DNA of 64,000 nt from Strongylocentrotus droebachiensis (taxonomy: Eukaryota > Echinodermata > Echinoidea > Camarodonta > Strongylocentrotidae), in assembly GCA_035222895.1 (NCBI GenBank), contig JAVYIG010000320.1:558001-622000 (forward strand). The letters are read 5' to 3'. The notes under the pieces are model-generated. The model was given only the letters and a program-made list of their open reading frames with translations. It was not told the origin of the DNA and made no database searches. Below are positions 7,227 to 21,784 of the stretch, in pieces (within the stretch, counting starts at the first letter, position 1; every line of letters starts with the position of its first letter). The translations under genes were made by a program, and so were the position numbers.

Positions 7227-9638
7227 GGCCGCAGGCCACGCTGACGACCGCCAGCTAGCTGACGACCGCCAGCTAGCTGACGACCGCCGACCGCCAGCTA
7301 GCTGACGACCGCCAGCTAGCTGACGACCGCCAGCTAAAAAAAAAAAAAAAGACCCCCCCCCCAAAAAAAAAGACCCCCCCCCAAAAAAAAAAAGACCCCC
7401 AAAGGGGCTCCCTAACAGTTTTTTCCTATACTCAGCTGCTCCCCCTCACCATAGGCCCTTTTGGGCTTTAAAACAAAATACACTAGCTGGGGATCGAACC
7501 CGATACCTTCCACTTACTAGGCGGTTGCTTATCCACGAGACCACTTTGCCTCACTGCGATTACCTGGTTCACTCTTAGTTGTTAACACTGTGCTTTTGAA
7601 AAAAAAAAAAAAAAAAAAAAAAGACCCCCCCCAAAAAAAAAGACCCCCCAAAGGGGCTCCCTAACAGTTTTTTCATACACTCAGCTGCTCCCCCTCTCAC
7701 CATAGGCCCTTTTGGGCTTTAAAACAAAATACACTAGCGGGGGATCGAACCCGATACCTTCCACTTACCAAGCAGTTGCTCATCCCCGAGACCACTTTGC
7801 CTCACTGCGATTACCTGTTTCGCTTTTAGTTGTTAACACTTTCTGATGCTGATTTAATGATTGTTATGTTTTTAAACAGGTGCATTCAAACTAACATGCC
7901 ATTGAAAGTAACATTTCGTTGAAGCTGGTTCACTTTTAGTTGTTAACATGTACTGTGCTTTTGAAAAAAGAAAAGAAAAAAAAAGACCCCCCCCCCCAAA
8001 AAAAAAAGACCCCCCAAAGGGGCTCCCTAACAGTTTTTTCCTACACTCAGCTGCTCCCCCTCTCACCATAGGACCTTTTGGGCTTTAAAACAAAATACAC
8101 TATCTGGGGATCGAACCCGATACCTTCCACTTACTAATTAGCGGTTACTTATCCACGAGACCACTTTGCCTCACTGCAATCACCGGGTTCGCTTTTAGTT
8201 GTTAACACTTTCTGATGCTGATTTAATGATTGTTATGTTTTTAAACAGGTGCATTCAAACTAACATGCCATTGAAAGTAACATTTCGTTGAAGCTGGTTC
8301 ACTTTTAGTTGTTAACACGTACTGTGCTTTTGAAAAAAGAAAAGAAAAAAAAAAGACCCCCCCCCCCCCAAAAAAAAAAGACCCCCCAAAGGGGCTCCCT
8401 AACAGTTTTTTCCTACACTCAGCTGCTCCCCCTCTCACCATAGGACCTTTTGGGCTTTAAAACAAAATACACTATCTGGGGATCGAACCCGATACCTTCC
8501 ACTTACTAATTAGCGGTTACTTATCCACGAGACCACTTTGCCTCACTGCAATCACCGGGTTCGCTTTTAGTTGTTAACACTTTCTGATGCTGATTTAATG
8601 ATTGTTATGTTTTGAAACAGGTGCATTCAAACTAACATGCCATTGAAAGTAACATTTCGTTGAAGCTAACTTAGAATTGCAGTGCAGCTGTATTTAGGCA
8701 CTGCTCATTGTTATTCATATTAAAGATGCAGGCTATTCGATTCATTTTTTTTTTAATAGCTCGCATCGGCTATATTTGAATATTTACGTAACAACTACTC
8801 AGCTCTTTCTAACATGGCATCAATTGATGAATTGAAGAAAAGAACGGGCACTCCCTTCATTGAGTGGATACTTTTGTTATTGCGAGGATTTCCAAAGAGG
8901 TAGGAATAGCATTCCTGACATTGCAACATTGACCGTATTATTTTGATGTATTGTCCCTAAAGGTACTTAATATGGCTCTTTCTCCTTGTCTGCATGGAGG
9001 ACAAGTTCTTTCAATACGCCTACATGAACAGAATAGACTGGCTGTAGTGTCATTTCAAGGAAGGAAAACAACTTAAGTTCAAGACAGTTCAAAATAATGT
9101 TGGGAGATGGAAAGTAAAATGATACCGTTTTAAAAACCAGTTAGATATGTTTTTTGGACAAGAAGCAGGAGATAATTCATTGCTCGGCAATCTGGACTGT
9201 ATTTGAAACAGAGCATCAAATATTCCTGATATTTAATAGTATACTGTCAATGAAAAAATATAACTAAATTTAAAAAAATTAAAATGGACCTCTTTACCCA
9301 AGACTGTGTGTCTTTGTTGAGCATAAAGTGATTCTGCTCGGGTATGCAGGCCAGTTGTTAGCCCAGATTGGGCTTGAATAGACTTGAATTTGAAAGACCC
9401 TTTGTTTCACCTCGCGAAGTTAAGGCGTTTTCATATGAGAAGTAAAACCCTGCCCATCATTGAATTCATGTTGTAAAGTTGTTTACAGACTGGAAAAGGA
9501 TAGCATGGGAGTGTACAGAGTGAATAAAAGGAAGAAAGTAGTACTGAAAATGTAAAAAAAAACTTTTTAACCTGGCAATAAGGGACTCTTGAATTAGGTA
9601 GTTTAAAAATTGGACATGGCTTTGGGGCTAACGCTATC
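7227..9638. repeat. Repeat unit 3
   Basis: Period 2,412 bp, short by 18 because the minisatellite is 2/2, the only departure from 2/3 among complete units 1 to 12. Heads: A 7492, B 7743, C 8109, D 8481. C-tract 11/10. The 971-bp block is 8668-9638. Confidence 0.95.
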
Positions 9639-12068
9639 GGCCGCAGGCCACGCTGACGACCGCCAGCTAGCTGACGACCGCCAGCTAGCTGACGACCGCC
9701 GACCGCCAGCTAGCTGACGACCGCCAGCTAGCTGACGACCGCCAGCTAGCTGACGACCGCCAGCTAAAAAAAAAAAAAAAGACCCCCCCCCCAAAAAAAA
9801 AGACCCCCCCCCCCAAAAAAAAAGACCCCCAAAGGGGCTCCCTAACAGTTTTTTCCTATACTCAGCTGCTCCCCCTCACCATAGGCCCTTTTGGGCTTTA
9901 AAACAAAATACACTAGCTGGGGATCGAACCCGATACCTTCCACTTACTAGGCGGTTGCTTATCCACGAGACCACTTTGCCTCACTGCGATTACCTGGTTC
10001 ACTCTTAGTTGTTAACACTGTGCTTTTGAAAAAAAAAAAAAAAAAAAAAAAAGACCCCCCCCCAAAAAAAAAGACCCCCCAAAGGGGCTCCCTAACAGTT
10101 TTTTCATACACTCAGCTGCTCCCCCTCTCACCATAGGCCCTTTTGGGCTTTAAAACAAAATACACTAGCGGGGGATCGAACCCGATACCTTCCACTTACC
10201 AAGCAGTTGCTCATCCCCGAGACCACTTTGCCTCACTGCGATTACCTGTTTCGCTTTTAGTTGTTAACACTTTCTGATGCTGATTTAATGATTGTTATGT
10301 TTTTAAACAGGTGCATTCAAACTAACATGCCATTGAAAGTAACATTTCGTTGAAGCTGGTTCACTTTTAGTTGTTAACATGTACTGTGCTTTTGAAAAAA
10401 GAAAAGAAAAAAAAAGACCCCCCCCCCCCAAAAAAAAAGACCCCCCAAAGGGGCTCCCTAACAGTTTTTTCCTACACTCAGCTGCTCCCCCTCTCACCAT
10501 AGGACCTTTTGGGCTTTAAAACAAAATACACTATCTGGGGATCGAACCCGATACCTTCCACTTACTAATTAGCGGTTACTTATCCACGAGACCACTTTGC
10601 CTCACTGCAATCACCGGGTTCGCTTTTAGTTGTTAACACTTTCTGATGCTGATTTAATGATTGTTATGTTTTTAAACAGGTGCATTCAAACTAACATGCC
10701 ATTGAAAGTAACATTTCGTTGAAGCTGGTTCACTTTTAGTTGTTAACACGTACTGTGCTTTTGAAAAAAGAAAAGAAAAAAAAAAGACCCCCCCCCCCCA
10801 AAAAAAAAAAGACCCCCCAAAGGGGCTCCCTAACAGTTTTTTCCTACACTCAGCTGCTCCCCCTCTCACCATAGGACCTTTTGGGCTTTAAAACAAAATA
10901 CACTATCTGGGGATCGAACCCGATACCTTCCACTTACTAATTAGCGGTTACTTATCCACGAGACCACTTTGCCTCACTGCAATCACCGGGTTCGCTTTTA
11001 GTTGTTAACACTTTCTGATGCTGATTTAATGATTGTTATGTTTTGAAACAGGTGCATTCAAACTAACATGCCATTGAAAGTAACATTTCGTTGAAGCTAA
11101 CTTAGAATTGCAGTGCAGCTGTATTTAGGCACTGCTCATTGTTATTCATATTAAAGATGCAGGCTATTCGATTCATTTTTTTTTAATAGCTCGCATCGGC
11201 TATATTTGAATATTTACGTAACAACTACTCAGCTCTTTCTAACATGGCATCAATTGATGAATTGAAGAAAAGAACGGGCACTCCCTTCATTGAGTGGATA
11301 CTTTTGTTATTGCGAGGATTTCCAAAGAGGTAGGAATAGCATTCCTGACATTGCAACATTGACCGTATTATTTTGATGTATTGTCCCTAAAGGTACTTAA
11401 TATGGCTCTTTCTCCTTGTCTGCATGGAGGACAAGTTCTTTCAATACGCCTACATGAACAGAATAGACTGGCTGTAGTGTCATTTCAAGGAAGGAAAACA
11501 ACTTAAGTTCAAGACAGTTCAAAATAATGTTGGGAGATGGAAAGTAAAATGATACCGTTTTAAAAACCAGTTAGATATGTTTTTTGGACAAGAAGCAGGA
11601 GATAATTCATTGCTCGGCAATCTGGACTGTATTTGAAACAGAGCATCAAATATTCCTGATATTTAATAGTATACTGTCAATGAAAAAATATAACTAAATT
11701 AAAAAAAATTAAAATGGACCTCTTTACCCAAGACTGTGTGTCTTTGTTGAGCATAAAGTGATTCTGCTCGGGTATGCAGGCCAGTTGTTAGCCCAGATTG
11801 GGCTTGAATAGACTTGAATTTGAAAGACCCTTTGTTTCACCTCGCGAAGTTAAGGCGTTTTCATATGAGAAGTAAAACCCTGCCCATCATTGAATTCATG
11901 TTGTAAAGTTGTTTACAGACTGGAAAAGGATAGCATGGGAGTGTACAGAGTGAATAAAAGGAAGAAAGTAGTACTGAAAATGTAAAAAAAAACTTTTTAA
12001 CCTGGCAATAAGGGACTCTTGAATTAGGTAGTTTAAAAATTGGACATGGCTTTGGGGCTAACGCTATC
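9639..12068. repeat. Repeat unit 4
   Basis: Period 2,430 bp. Minisatellite 2/3. Heads: A 9922, B 10174, C 10540, D 10912. C-tract 12/9. The block is 11099-12068, 970 bp, because its T run has nine Ts instead of ten (about 11176-11184). A T-to-A change is seen at 11701. Confidence 0.95.
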
Positions 12069-14497
12069 GGCCGCAGGCCACGCTGACGACCGCCAGCTAG
12101 CTGACGACCGCCAGCTAGCTGACGACCGCCGACCGCCAGCTAGCTGACGACCGCCAGCTAGCTGACGACCGCCAGCTAGCTGACGACCGCCAGCTAAAAA
12201 AAAAAAAAAAGACCCCCCCCCCCAAAAAAAAGACCCCCCCCCCAAAAAAAAAAGACCCCCAAAGGGGCTCCCTAACAGTTTTTTCCTATACTCAGCTGCT
12301 CCCCCTCACCATAGGCCCTTTTGGGCTTTAAAACAAAATACACTAGCTGGGGATCGAACCCGATACCTTCCACTTACTAGGCGGTTGCTTATCCACGAGA
12401 CCACTTTGCCTCACTGCGATTACCTGGTTCACTCTTAGTTGTTAACACTGTGCTTTTGAAAAAAAAAAAAAAAAAAAAAAAAGACCCCCCCCAAAAAAAA
12501 AGACCCCCCAAAGGGGCTCCCTAACAGTTTTTTCATACACTCAGCTGCTCCCCCTCTCACCATAGGCCCTTTTGGGCTTTAAAACAAAATACACTAGCGG
12601 GGGATCGAACCCGATACCTTCCACTTACCAAGCAGTTGCTCATCCCCGAGACCACTTTGCCTCACTGCGATTACCTGTTTCGCTTTTAGTTGTTAACACT
12701 TTCTGATGCTGATTTAATGATTGTTATGTTTTTAAACAGGTGCATTCAAACTAACATGCCATTGAAAGTAACATTTCGTTGAAGCTGGTTCACTTTTAGT
12801 TGTTAACATGTACTGTGCTTTTGAAAAAAGAAAAGAAAAAAAAAGACCCCCCCCCCCCCAAAAAAAAAGACCCCCCAAAGGGGCTCCCTAACAGTTTTTT
12901 CCTACACTCAGCTGCTCCCCCTCTCACCATAGGACCTTTTGGGCTTTAAAACAAAATACACTATCTGGGGATCGAACCCGATACCTTCCACTTACTAATT
13001 AGCGGTTACTTATCCACGAGACCACTTTGCCTCACTGCAATCACCGGGTTCGCTTTTAGTTGTTAACACTTTCTGATGCTGATTTAATGATTGTTATGTT
13101 TTTAAACAGGTGCATTCAAACTAACATGCCATTGAAAGTAACATTTCGTTGAAGCTGGTTCACTTTTAGTTGTTAACACGTACTGTGCTTTTGAAAAAAG
13201 AAAAGAAAAAAAAAAGACCCCCCCCCCCAAAAAAAAAAGACCCCCCAAAGGGGCTCCCTAACAGTTTTTTCCTACACTCAGCTGCTCCCCCTCTCACCAT
13301 AGGACCTTTTGGGCTTTAAAACAAAATACACTATCTGGGGATCGAACCCGATACCTTCCACTTACTAATTAGCGGTTACTTATCCACGAGACCACTTTGC
13401 CTCACTGCAATCACCGGGTTCGCTTTTAGTTGTTAACACTTTCTGATGCTGATTTAATGATTGTTATGTTTTGAAACAGGTGCATTCAAACTAACATGCC
13501 ATTGAAAGTAACATTTCGTTGAAGCTAACTTAGAATTGCAGTGCAGCTGTATTTAGGCACTGCTCATTGTTATTCATATTAAAGATGCAGGCTATTCGAT
13601 TCATTTTTTTTTTAATAGCTCGCATCGGCTATATTTGAATATTTACGTAACAACTACTCAGCTCTTTCTAACATGGCATCAATTGATGAATTGAAGAAAA
13701 GAACGGGCACTCCCTTCATTGAGTGGATACTTTTGTTATTGCGAGGATTTCCAAAGAGGTAGGAATAGCATTCCTGACATTGCAACATTGACCGTATTAT
13801 TTTGATGTATTGTCCCTAAAGGTACTTAATATGGCTCTTTCTCCTTGTCTGCATGGAGGACAAGTTCTTTCAATACGCCTACATGAACAGAATAGACTGG
13901 CTGTAGTGTCATTTCAAGGAAGGAAAACAACTTAAGTTCAAGACAGTTCAAAATAATGTTGGGAGATGGAAAGTAAAATGATACCGTTTTAAAAACCAGT
14001 TAGATATGTTTTTTGGACAAGAAGCAGGAGATAATTCATTGCTCGGCAATCTGGACTGTATTTGAAACAGAGCATCAAATATTCCTGATATTTAATAGTA
14101 TACTGTCAATGAAAAAATATAACTAAATTTAAAAAAATTAAAATGGACCTCTTTACCCAAGACTGTGTGTCTTTGTTGAGCATAAAGTGATTCTGCTCGG
14201 GTATGCAGGCCAGTTGTTAGCCCAGATTGGGCTTGAATAGACTTGAATTTGAAAGACCCTTTGTTTCACCTCGCGAAGTTAAGGCGTTTTCATATGAGAA
14301 GTAAAACCCTGCCCATCATTGAATTCATGTTGTAAAGTTGTTTACAGACTGGAAAAGGATAGCATGGGAGTGTACAGAGTGAATAAAAGGAAGAAAGTAG
14401 TACTGAAAATGTAAAAAAAAACTTTTTAACCTGGCAATAAGGGACTCTTGAATTAGGTAGTTTAAAAATTGGACATGGCTTTGGGGCTAACGCTATC
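12069..14497. repeat. Repeat unit 5
   Basis: Period 2,429 bp. Minisatellite 2/3. Heads: A 12352, B 12603, C 12970, D 13340. C-tract 13/9. The 971-bp block is 13527-14497. Confidence 0.95.
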
Positions 14498-16925
14498 GGC
14501 CGCAGGCCACGCTGACGACCGCCAGCTAGCTGACGACCGCCAGCTAGCTGACGACCGCCGACCGCCAGCTAGCTGACGACCGCCAGCTAGCTGACGACCG
14601 CCAGCTAGCTGACGACCGCCAGCTAAAAAAAAAAAAAAAGACCCCCCCCCCCAAAAAAAAGACCCCCCCCCCCAAAAAAAAAGACCCCCAAAGGGGCTCC
14701 CTAACAGTTTTTTCCTATACTCAGCTGCTCCCCCTCACCATAGGCCCTTTTGGGCTTTAAAACAAAATACACTAGCTGGGGATCGAACCCGATACCTTCC
14801 ACTTACTAGGCGGTTGCTTATCCACGAGACCACTTTGCCTCACTGCGATTACCTGGTTCACTCTTAGTTGTTAACACTGTGCTTTTGAAAAAAAAAAAAA
14901 AAAAAAAAAAAGACCCCCCCCCAAAAAAAAGACCCCCCAAAGGGGCTCCCTAACAGTTTTTTCATACACTCAGCTGCTCCCCCTCTCACCATAGGCCCTT
15001 TTGGGCTTTAAAACAAAATACACTAGCGGGGGATCGAACCCGATACCTTCCACTTACCAAGCAGTTGCTCATCCCCGAGACCACTTTGCCTCACTGCGAT
15101 TACCTGTTTCGCTTTTAGTTGTTAACACTTTCTGATGCTGATTTAATGATTGTTATGTTTTTAAACAGGTGCATTCAAACTAACATGCCATTGAAAGTAA
15201 CATTTCGTTGAAGCTGGTTCACTTTTAGTTGTTAACATGTACTGTGCTTTTGAAAAAAGAAAAGAAAAAAAAAGACCCCCCCCCCCCAAAAAAAAAGACC
15301 CCCCAAAGGGGCTCCCTAACAGTTTTTTCCTACACTCAGCTGCTCCCCCTCTCACCATAGGACCTTTTGGGCTTTAAAACAAAATACACTATCTGGGGAT
15401 CGAACCCGATACCTTCCACTTACTAATTAGCGGTTACTTATCCACGAGACCACTTTGCCTCACTGCAATCACCGGGTTCGCTTTTAGTTGTTAACACTTT
15501 CTGATGCTGATTTAATGATTGTTATGTTTTTAAACAGGTGCATTCAAACTAACATGCCATTGAAAGTAACATTTCGTTGAAGCTGGTTCACTTTTAGTTG
15601 TTAACACGTACTGTGCTTTTGAAAAAAGAAAAGAAAAAAAAAAGACCCCCCCCCCCCCAAAAAAAAGACCCCCCAAAGGGGCTCCCTAACAGTTTTTTCC
15701 TACACTCAGCTGCTCCCCCTCTCACCATAGGACCTTTTGGGCTTTAAAACAAAATACACTATCTGGGGATCGAACCCGATACCTTCCACTTACTAATTAG
15801 CGGTTACTTATCCACGAGACCACTTTGCCTCACTGCAATCACCGGGTTCGCTTTTAGTTGTTAACACTTTCTGATGCTGATTTAATGATTGTTATGTTTT
15901 GAAACAGGTGCATTCAAACTAACATGCCATTGAAAGTAACATTTCGTTGAAGCTAACTTAGAATTGCAGTGCAGCTGTATTTAGGCACTGCTCATTGTTA
16001 TTCATATTAAAGATGCAGGCTATTCGATTCATTTTTTTTTTAATAGCTCGCATCGGCTATATTTGAATATTTACGTAACAACTACTCAGCTCTTTCTAAC
16101 ATGGCATCAATTGATGAATTGAAGAAAAGAACGGGCACTCCCTTCATTGAGTGGATACTTTTGTTATTGCGAGGATTTCCAAAGAGGTAGGAATAGCATT
16201 CCTGACATTGCAACATTGACCGTATTATTTTGATGTATTGTCCCTAAAGGTACTTAATATGGCTCTTTCTCCTTGTCTGCATGGAGGACAAGTTCTTTCA
16301 ATACGCCTACATGAACAGAATAGACTGGCTGTAGTGTCATTTCAAGGAAGGAAAACAACTTAAGTTCAAGACAGTTCAAAATAATGTTGGGAGATGGAAA
16401 GTAAAATGATACCGTTTTAAAAACCAGTTAGATATGTTTTTTGGACAAGAAGCAGGAGATAATTCATTGCTCGGCAATCTGGACTGTATTTGAAACAGAG
16501 CATCAAATATTCCTGATATTTAATAGTATACTGTCAATGAAAAAATATAACTAAATTTAAAAAAATTAAAATGGACCTCTTTACCCAAGACTGTGTGTCT
16601 TTGTTGAGCATAAAGTGATTCTGCTCGGGTATGCAGGCCAGTTGTTAGCCCAGATTGGGCTTGAATAGACTTGAATTTGAAAGACCCTTTGTTTCACCTC
16701 GCGAAGTTAAGGCGTTTTCATATGAGAAGTAAAACCCTGCCCATCATTGAATTCATGTTGTAAAGTTGTTTACAGACTGGAAAAGGATAGCATGGGAGTG
16801 TACAGAGTGAATAAAAGGAAGAAAGTAGTACTGAAAATGTAAAAAAAAACTTTTTAACCTGGCAATAAGGGACTCTTGAATTAGGTAGTTTAAAAATTGG
16901 ACATGGCTTTGGGGCTAACGCTATC
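14498..16925. repeat. Repeat unit 6
   Basis: Period 2,428 bp. Minisatellite 2/3. Heads: A 14781, B 15032, C 15398, D 15768. C-tract 12/9. The 971-bp block is 15955-16925. Confidence 0.95.
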
Positions 16926-19353
16926 GGCCGCAGGCCACGCTGACGACCGCCAGCTAGCTGACGACCGCCAGCTAGCTGACGACCGCCGACCGCCAGCTAG
17001 CTGACGACCGCCAGCTAGCTGACGACCGCCAGCTAGCTGACGACCGCCAGCTAAAAAAAAAAAAAAAGACCCCCCCCCCCAAAAAAAAGACCCCCCCCCC
17101 CAAAAAAAAAGACCCCCAAAGGGGCTCCCTAACAGTTTTTTCCTATACTCAGCTGCTCCCCCTCACCATAGGCCCTTTTGGGCTTTAAAACAAAATACAC
17201 TAGCTGGGGATCGAACCCGATACCTTCCACTTACTAGGCGGTTGCTTATCCACGAGACCACTTTGCCTCACTGCGATTACCTGGTTCACTCTTAGTTGTT
17301 AACACTGTGCTTTTGAAAAAAAAAAAAAAAAAAAAAAAAAGACCCCCCCCCAAAAAAAAGACCCCCCAAAGGGGCTCCCTAACAGTTTTTTCATACACTC
17401 AGCTGCTCCCCCTCTCACCATAGGCCCTTTTGGGCTTTAAAACAAAATACACTAGCGGGGGATCGAACCCGATACCTTCCACTTACCAAGCAGTTGCTCA
17501 TCCCCGAGACCACTTTGCCTCACTGCGATTACCTGTTTCGCTTTTAGTTGTTAACACTTTCTGATGCTGATTTAATGATTGTTATGTTTTTAAACAGGTG
17601 CATTCAAACTAACATGCCATTGAAAGTAACATTTCGTTGAAGCTGGTTCACTTTTAGTTGTTAACATGTACTGTGCTTTTGAAAAAAGAAAAGAAAAAAA
17701 AAGACCCCCCCCCCCAAAAAAAAAGACCCCCCAAAGGGGCTCCCTAACAGTTTTTTCCTACACTCAGCTGCTCCCCCTCTCACCATAGGACCTTTTGGGC
17801 TTTAAAACAAAATACACTATCTGGGGATCGAACCCGATACCTTCCACTTACTAATTAGCGGTTACTTATCCACGAGACCACTTTGCCTCACTGCAATCAC
17901 CGGGTTCGCTTTTAGTTGTTAACACTTTCTGATGCTGATTTAATGATTGTTATGTTTTTAAACAGGTGCATTCAAACTAACATGCCATTGAAAGTAACAT
18001 TTCGTTGAAGCTGGTTCACTTTTAGTTGTTAACACGTACTGTGCTTTTGAAAAAAGAAAAGAAAAAAAAAAGACCCCCCCCCCCAAAAAAAAAAGACCCC
18101 CCAAAGGGGCTCCCTAACAGTTTTTTCCTACACTCAGCTGCTCCCCCTCTCACCATAGGACCTTTTGGGCTTTAAAACAAAATACACTATCTGGGGATCG
18201 AACCCGATACCTTCCACTTACTAATTAGCGGTTACTTATCCACGAGACCACTTTGCCTCACTGCAATCACCGGGTTCGCTTTTAGTTGTTAACACTTTCT
18301 GATGCTGATTTAATGATTGTTATGTTTTGAAACAGGTGCATTCAAACTAACATGCCATTGAAAGTAACATTTCGTTGAAGCTAACTTAGAATTGCAGTGC
18401 AGCTGTATTTAGGCACTGCTCATTGTTATTCATATTAAAGATGCAGGCTATTCGATTCATTTTTTTTTTAATAGCTCGCATCGGCTATATTTGAATATTT
18501 ACGTAACAACTACTCAGCTCTTTCTAACATGGCATCAATTGATGAATTGAAGAAAAGAACGGGCACTCCCTTCATTGAGTGGATACTTTTGTTATTGCGA
18601 GGATTTCCAAAGAGGTAGGAATAGCATTCCTGACATTGCAACATTGACCGTATTATTTTGATGTATTGTCCCTAAAGGTACTTAATATGGCTCTTTCTCC
18701 TTGTCTGCATGGAGGACAAGTTCTTTCAATACGCCTACATGAACAGAATAGACTGGCTGTAGTGTCATTTCAAGGAAGGAAAACAACTTAAGTTCAAGAC
18801 AGTTCAAAATAATGTTGGGAGATGGAAAGTAAAATGATACCGTTTTAAAAACCAGTTAGATATGTTTTTTGGACAAGAAGCAGGAGATAATTCATTGCTC
18901 GGCAATCTGGACTGTATTTGAAACAGAGCATCAAATATTCCTGATATTTAATAGTATACTGTCAATGAAAAAATATAACTAAATTTAAAAAAATTAAAAT
19001 GGACCTCTTTACCCAAGACTGTGTGTCTTTGTTGAGCATAAAGTGATTCTGCTCGGGTATGCAGGCCAGTTGTTAGCCCAGATTGGGCTTGAATAGACTT
19101 GAATTTGAAAGACCCTTTGTTTCACCTCGCGAAGTTAAGGCGTTTTCATATGACAAGTAAAACCCTGCCCATCATTGAATTCATGTTGTAAAGTTGTTTA
19201 CAGACTGGAAAAGGATAGCATGGGAGTGTACAGAGTGAATAAAAGGAAGAAAGTAGTACTGAAAATGTAAAAAAAAACTTTTTAACCTGGCAATAAGGGA
19301 CTCTTGAATTAGGTAGTTTAAAAATTGGACATGGCTTTGGGGCTAACGCTATC
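16926..19353. repeat. Repeat unit 7
   Basis: Period 2,428 bp. Minisatellite 2/3. Heads: A 17209, B 17461, C 17826, D 18196. C-tract 11/9. The A run of element B is 25 here instead of 24. The 971-bp block is 18383-19353 and carries a G-to-C change at 19154 (tatgacaag for tatgagaag). Confidence 0.95.
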
Positions 19354-21784
19354 GGCCGCAGGCCACGCTGACGACCGCCAGCTAGCTGACGACCGCCAGC
19401 TAGCTGACGACCGCCGACCGCCAGCTAGCTGACGACCGCCAGCTAGCTGACGACCGCCAGCTAGCTGACGACCGCCAGCTAAAAAAAAAAAAAAAGACCC
19501 CCCCCCAAAAAAAAAAGACCCCCCCCCCCAAAAAAAAAGACCCCCAAAGGGGCTCCCTAACAGTTTTTTCCTATACTCAGCTGCTCCCCCTCACCATAGG
19601 CCCTTTTGGGCTTTAAAACAAAATACACTAGCTGGGGATCGAACCCGATACCTTCCACTTACTAGGCGGTTGCTTATCCACGAGACCACTTTGCCTCACT
19701 GCGATTACCTGGTTCACTCTTAGTTGTTAACACTGTGCTTTTGAAAAAAAAAAAAAAAAAAAAAAAAGACCCCCCCCCCAAAAAAAGACCCCCCAAAGGG
19801 GCTCCCTAACAGTTTTTTCATACACTCAGCTGCTCCCCCTCTCACCATAGGCCCTTTTGGGCTTTAAAACAAAATACACTAGCGGGGGATCGAACCCGAT
19901 ACCTTCCACTTACCAAGCAGTTGCTCATCCCCGAGACCACTTTGCCTCACTGCGATTACCTGTTTCGCTTTTAGTTGTTAACACTTTCTGATGCTGATTT
20001 AATGATTGTTATGTTTTTAAACAGGTGCATTCAAACTAACATGCCATTGAAAGTAACATTTCGTTGAAGCTGGTTCACTTTTAGTTGTTAACATGTACTG
20101 TGCTTTTGAAAAAAGAAAAGAAAAAAAAAGACCCCCCCCCCCCCCCCCAAAAAAAGACCCCCCAAAGGGGCTCCCTAACAGTTTTTTCCTACACTCAGCT
20201 GCTCCCCCTCTCACCATAGGACCTTTTGGGCTTTAAAACAAAATACACTATCTGGGGATCGAACCCGATACCTTCCACTTACTAATTAGCGGTTACTTAT
20301 CCACGAGACCACTTTGCCTCACTGCAATCACCGGGTTCGCTTTTAGTTGTTAACACTTTCTGATGCTGATTTAATGATTGTTATGTTTTTAAACAGGTGC
20401 ATTCAAACTAACATGCCATTGAAAGTAACATTTCGTTGAAGCTGGTTCACTTTTAGTTGTTAACACGTACTGTGCTTTTGAAAAAAGAAAAGAAAAAAAA
20501 AAGACCCCCCCCCCCCAAAAAAAAAGACCCCCCAAAGGGGCTCCCTAACAGTTTTTTCCTACACTCAGCTGCTCCCCCTCTCACCATAGGACCTTTTGGG
20601 CTTTAAAACAAAATACACTATCTGGGGATCGAACCCGATACCTTCCACTTACTAATTAGCGGTTACTTATCCACGAGACCACTTTGCCTCACTGCAATCA
20701 CCGGGTTCGCTTTTAGTTGTTAACACTTTCTGATGCTGATTTAATGATTGTTATGTTTTGAAACAGGTGCATTCAAACTAACATGCCATTGAAAGTAACA
20801 TTTCGTTGAAGCTAACTTAGAATTGCAGTGCAGCTGTATTTAGGCACTGCTCATTGTTATTCATATTAAAGATGCAGGCTATTCGATTCATTTTTTTTTT
20901 AATAGCTCGCATCGGCTATATTTGAATATTTACGTAACAACTACTCAGCTCTTTCTAACATGGCATCAATTGATGAATTGAAGAAAAGAACGGGCACTCC
21001 CTTCATTGAGTGGATACTTTTGTTATTGCGAGGATTTCCAAAGAGGTAGGAATAGCATTCCTGACATTGCAACATTGACCGTATTATTTTGATGTATTGT
21101 CCCTAAAGGTACTTAATATGGCTCTTTCTCCTTGTCTGCATGGAGGACAAGTTCTTTCAATACGCCTACATGAACAGAATAGACTGGCTGTAGTGTCATT
21201 TCAAGGAAGGAAAACAACTTAAGTTCAAGACAGTTCAAAATAATGTTGGGAGATGGAAAGTAAAATGATACCGTTTTAAAAACCAGTTAGATATGTTTTT
21301 TGGACAAGAAGCAGGAGATAATTCATTGCTCGGCAATCTGGACTGTATTTGAAACAGAGCATCAAATATTCCTGATATTTAATAGTATACTGTCAATGAA
21401 AAAATATAACTAAATTTAAAAAAATTAAAATGGACCTCTTTACCCAAGACTGTGTGTCTTTGTTGAGCATAAAGTGATTCTGCTCGGGTATGCAGGCCAG
21501 TTGTTAGCCCAGATTGGGCTTGAATAGACTTGAATTTGAAAGACCCTTTGTTTCACCTCGCGAAGTTAAGGCGTTTTCATATGAGAAGTAAAACCCTGCC
21601 CATCATTGAATTCATGTTGTAAAGTTGTTTACAGACTGGAAAAGGATAGCATGGGAGTGTACAGAGTGAATAAAAGGAAGAAAGTAGTACTGAAAATGTA
21701 AAAAAAAACTTTTTAACCTGGCAATAAGGGACTCTTGAATTAGGTAGTTTAAAAATTGGACATGGCTTTGGGGCTAACGCTATC
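19354..21784. repeat. Repeat unit 8
   Basis: Period 2,431 bp. Minisatellite 2/3. Heads: A 19637, B 19888, C 20257, D 20627. C-tract 17/7: the C run at 20132-20148 is the longest C run I found in the window and the tract total is 24 instead of 21. The 971-bp block is 20814-21784. Confidence 0.95.
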
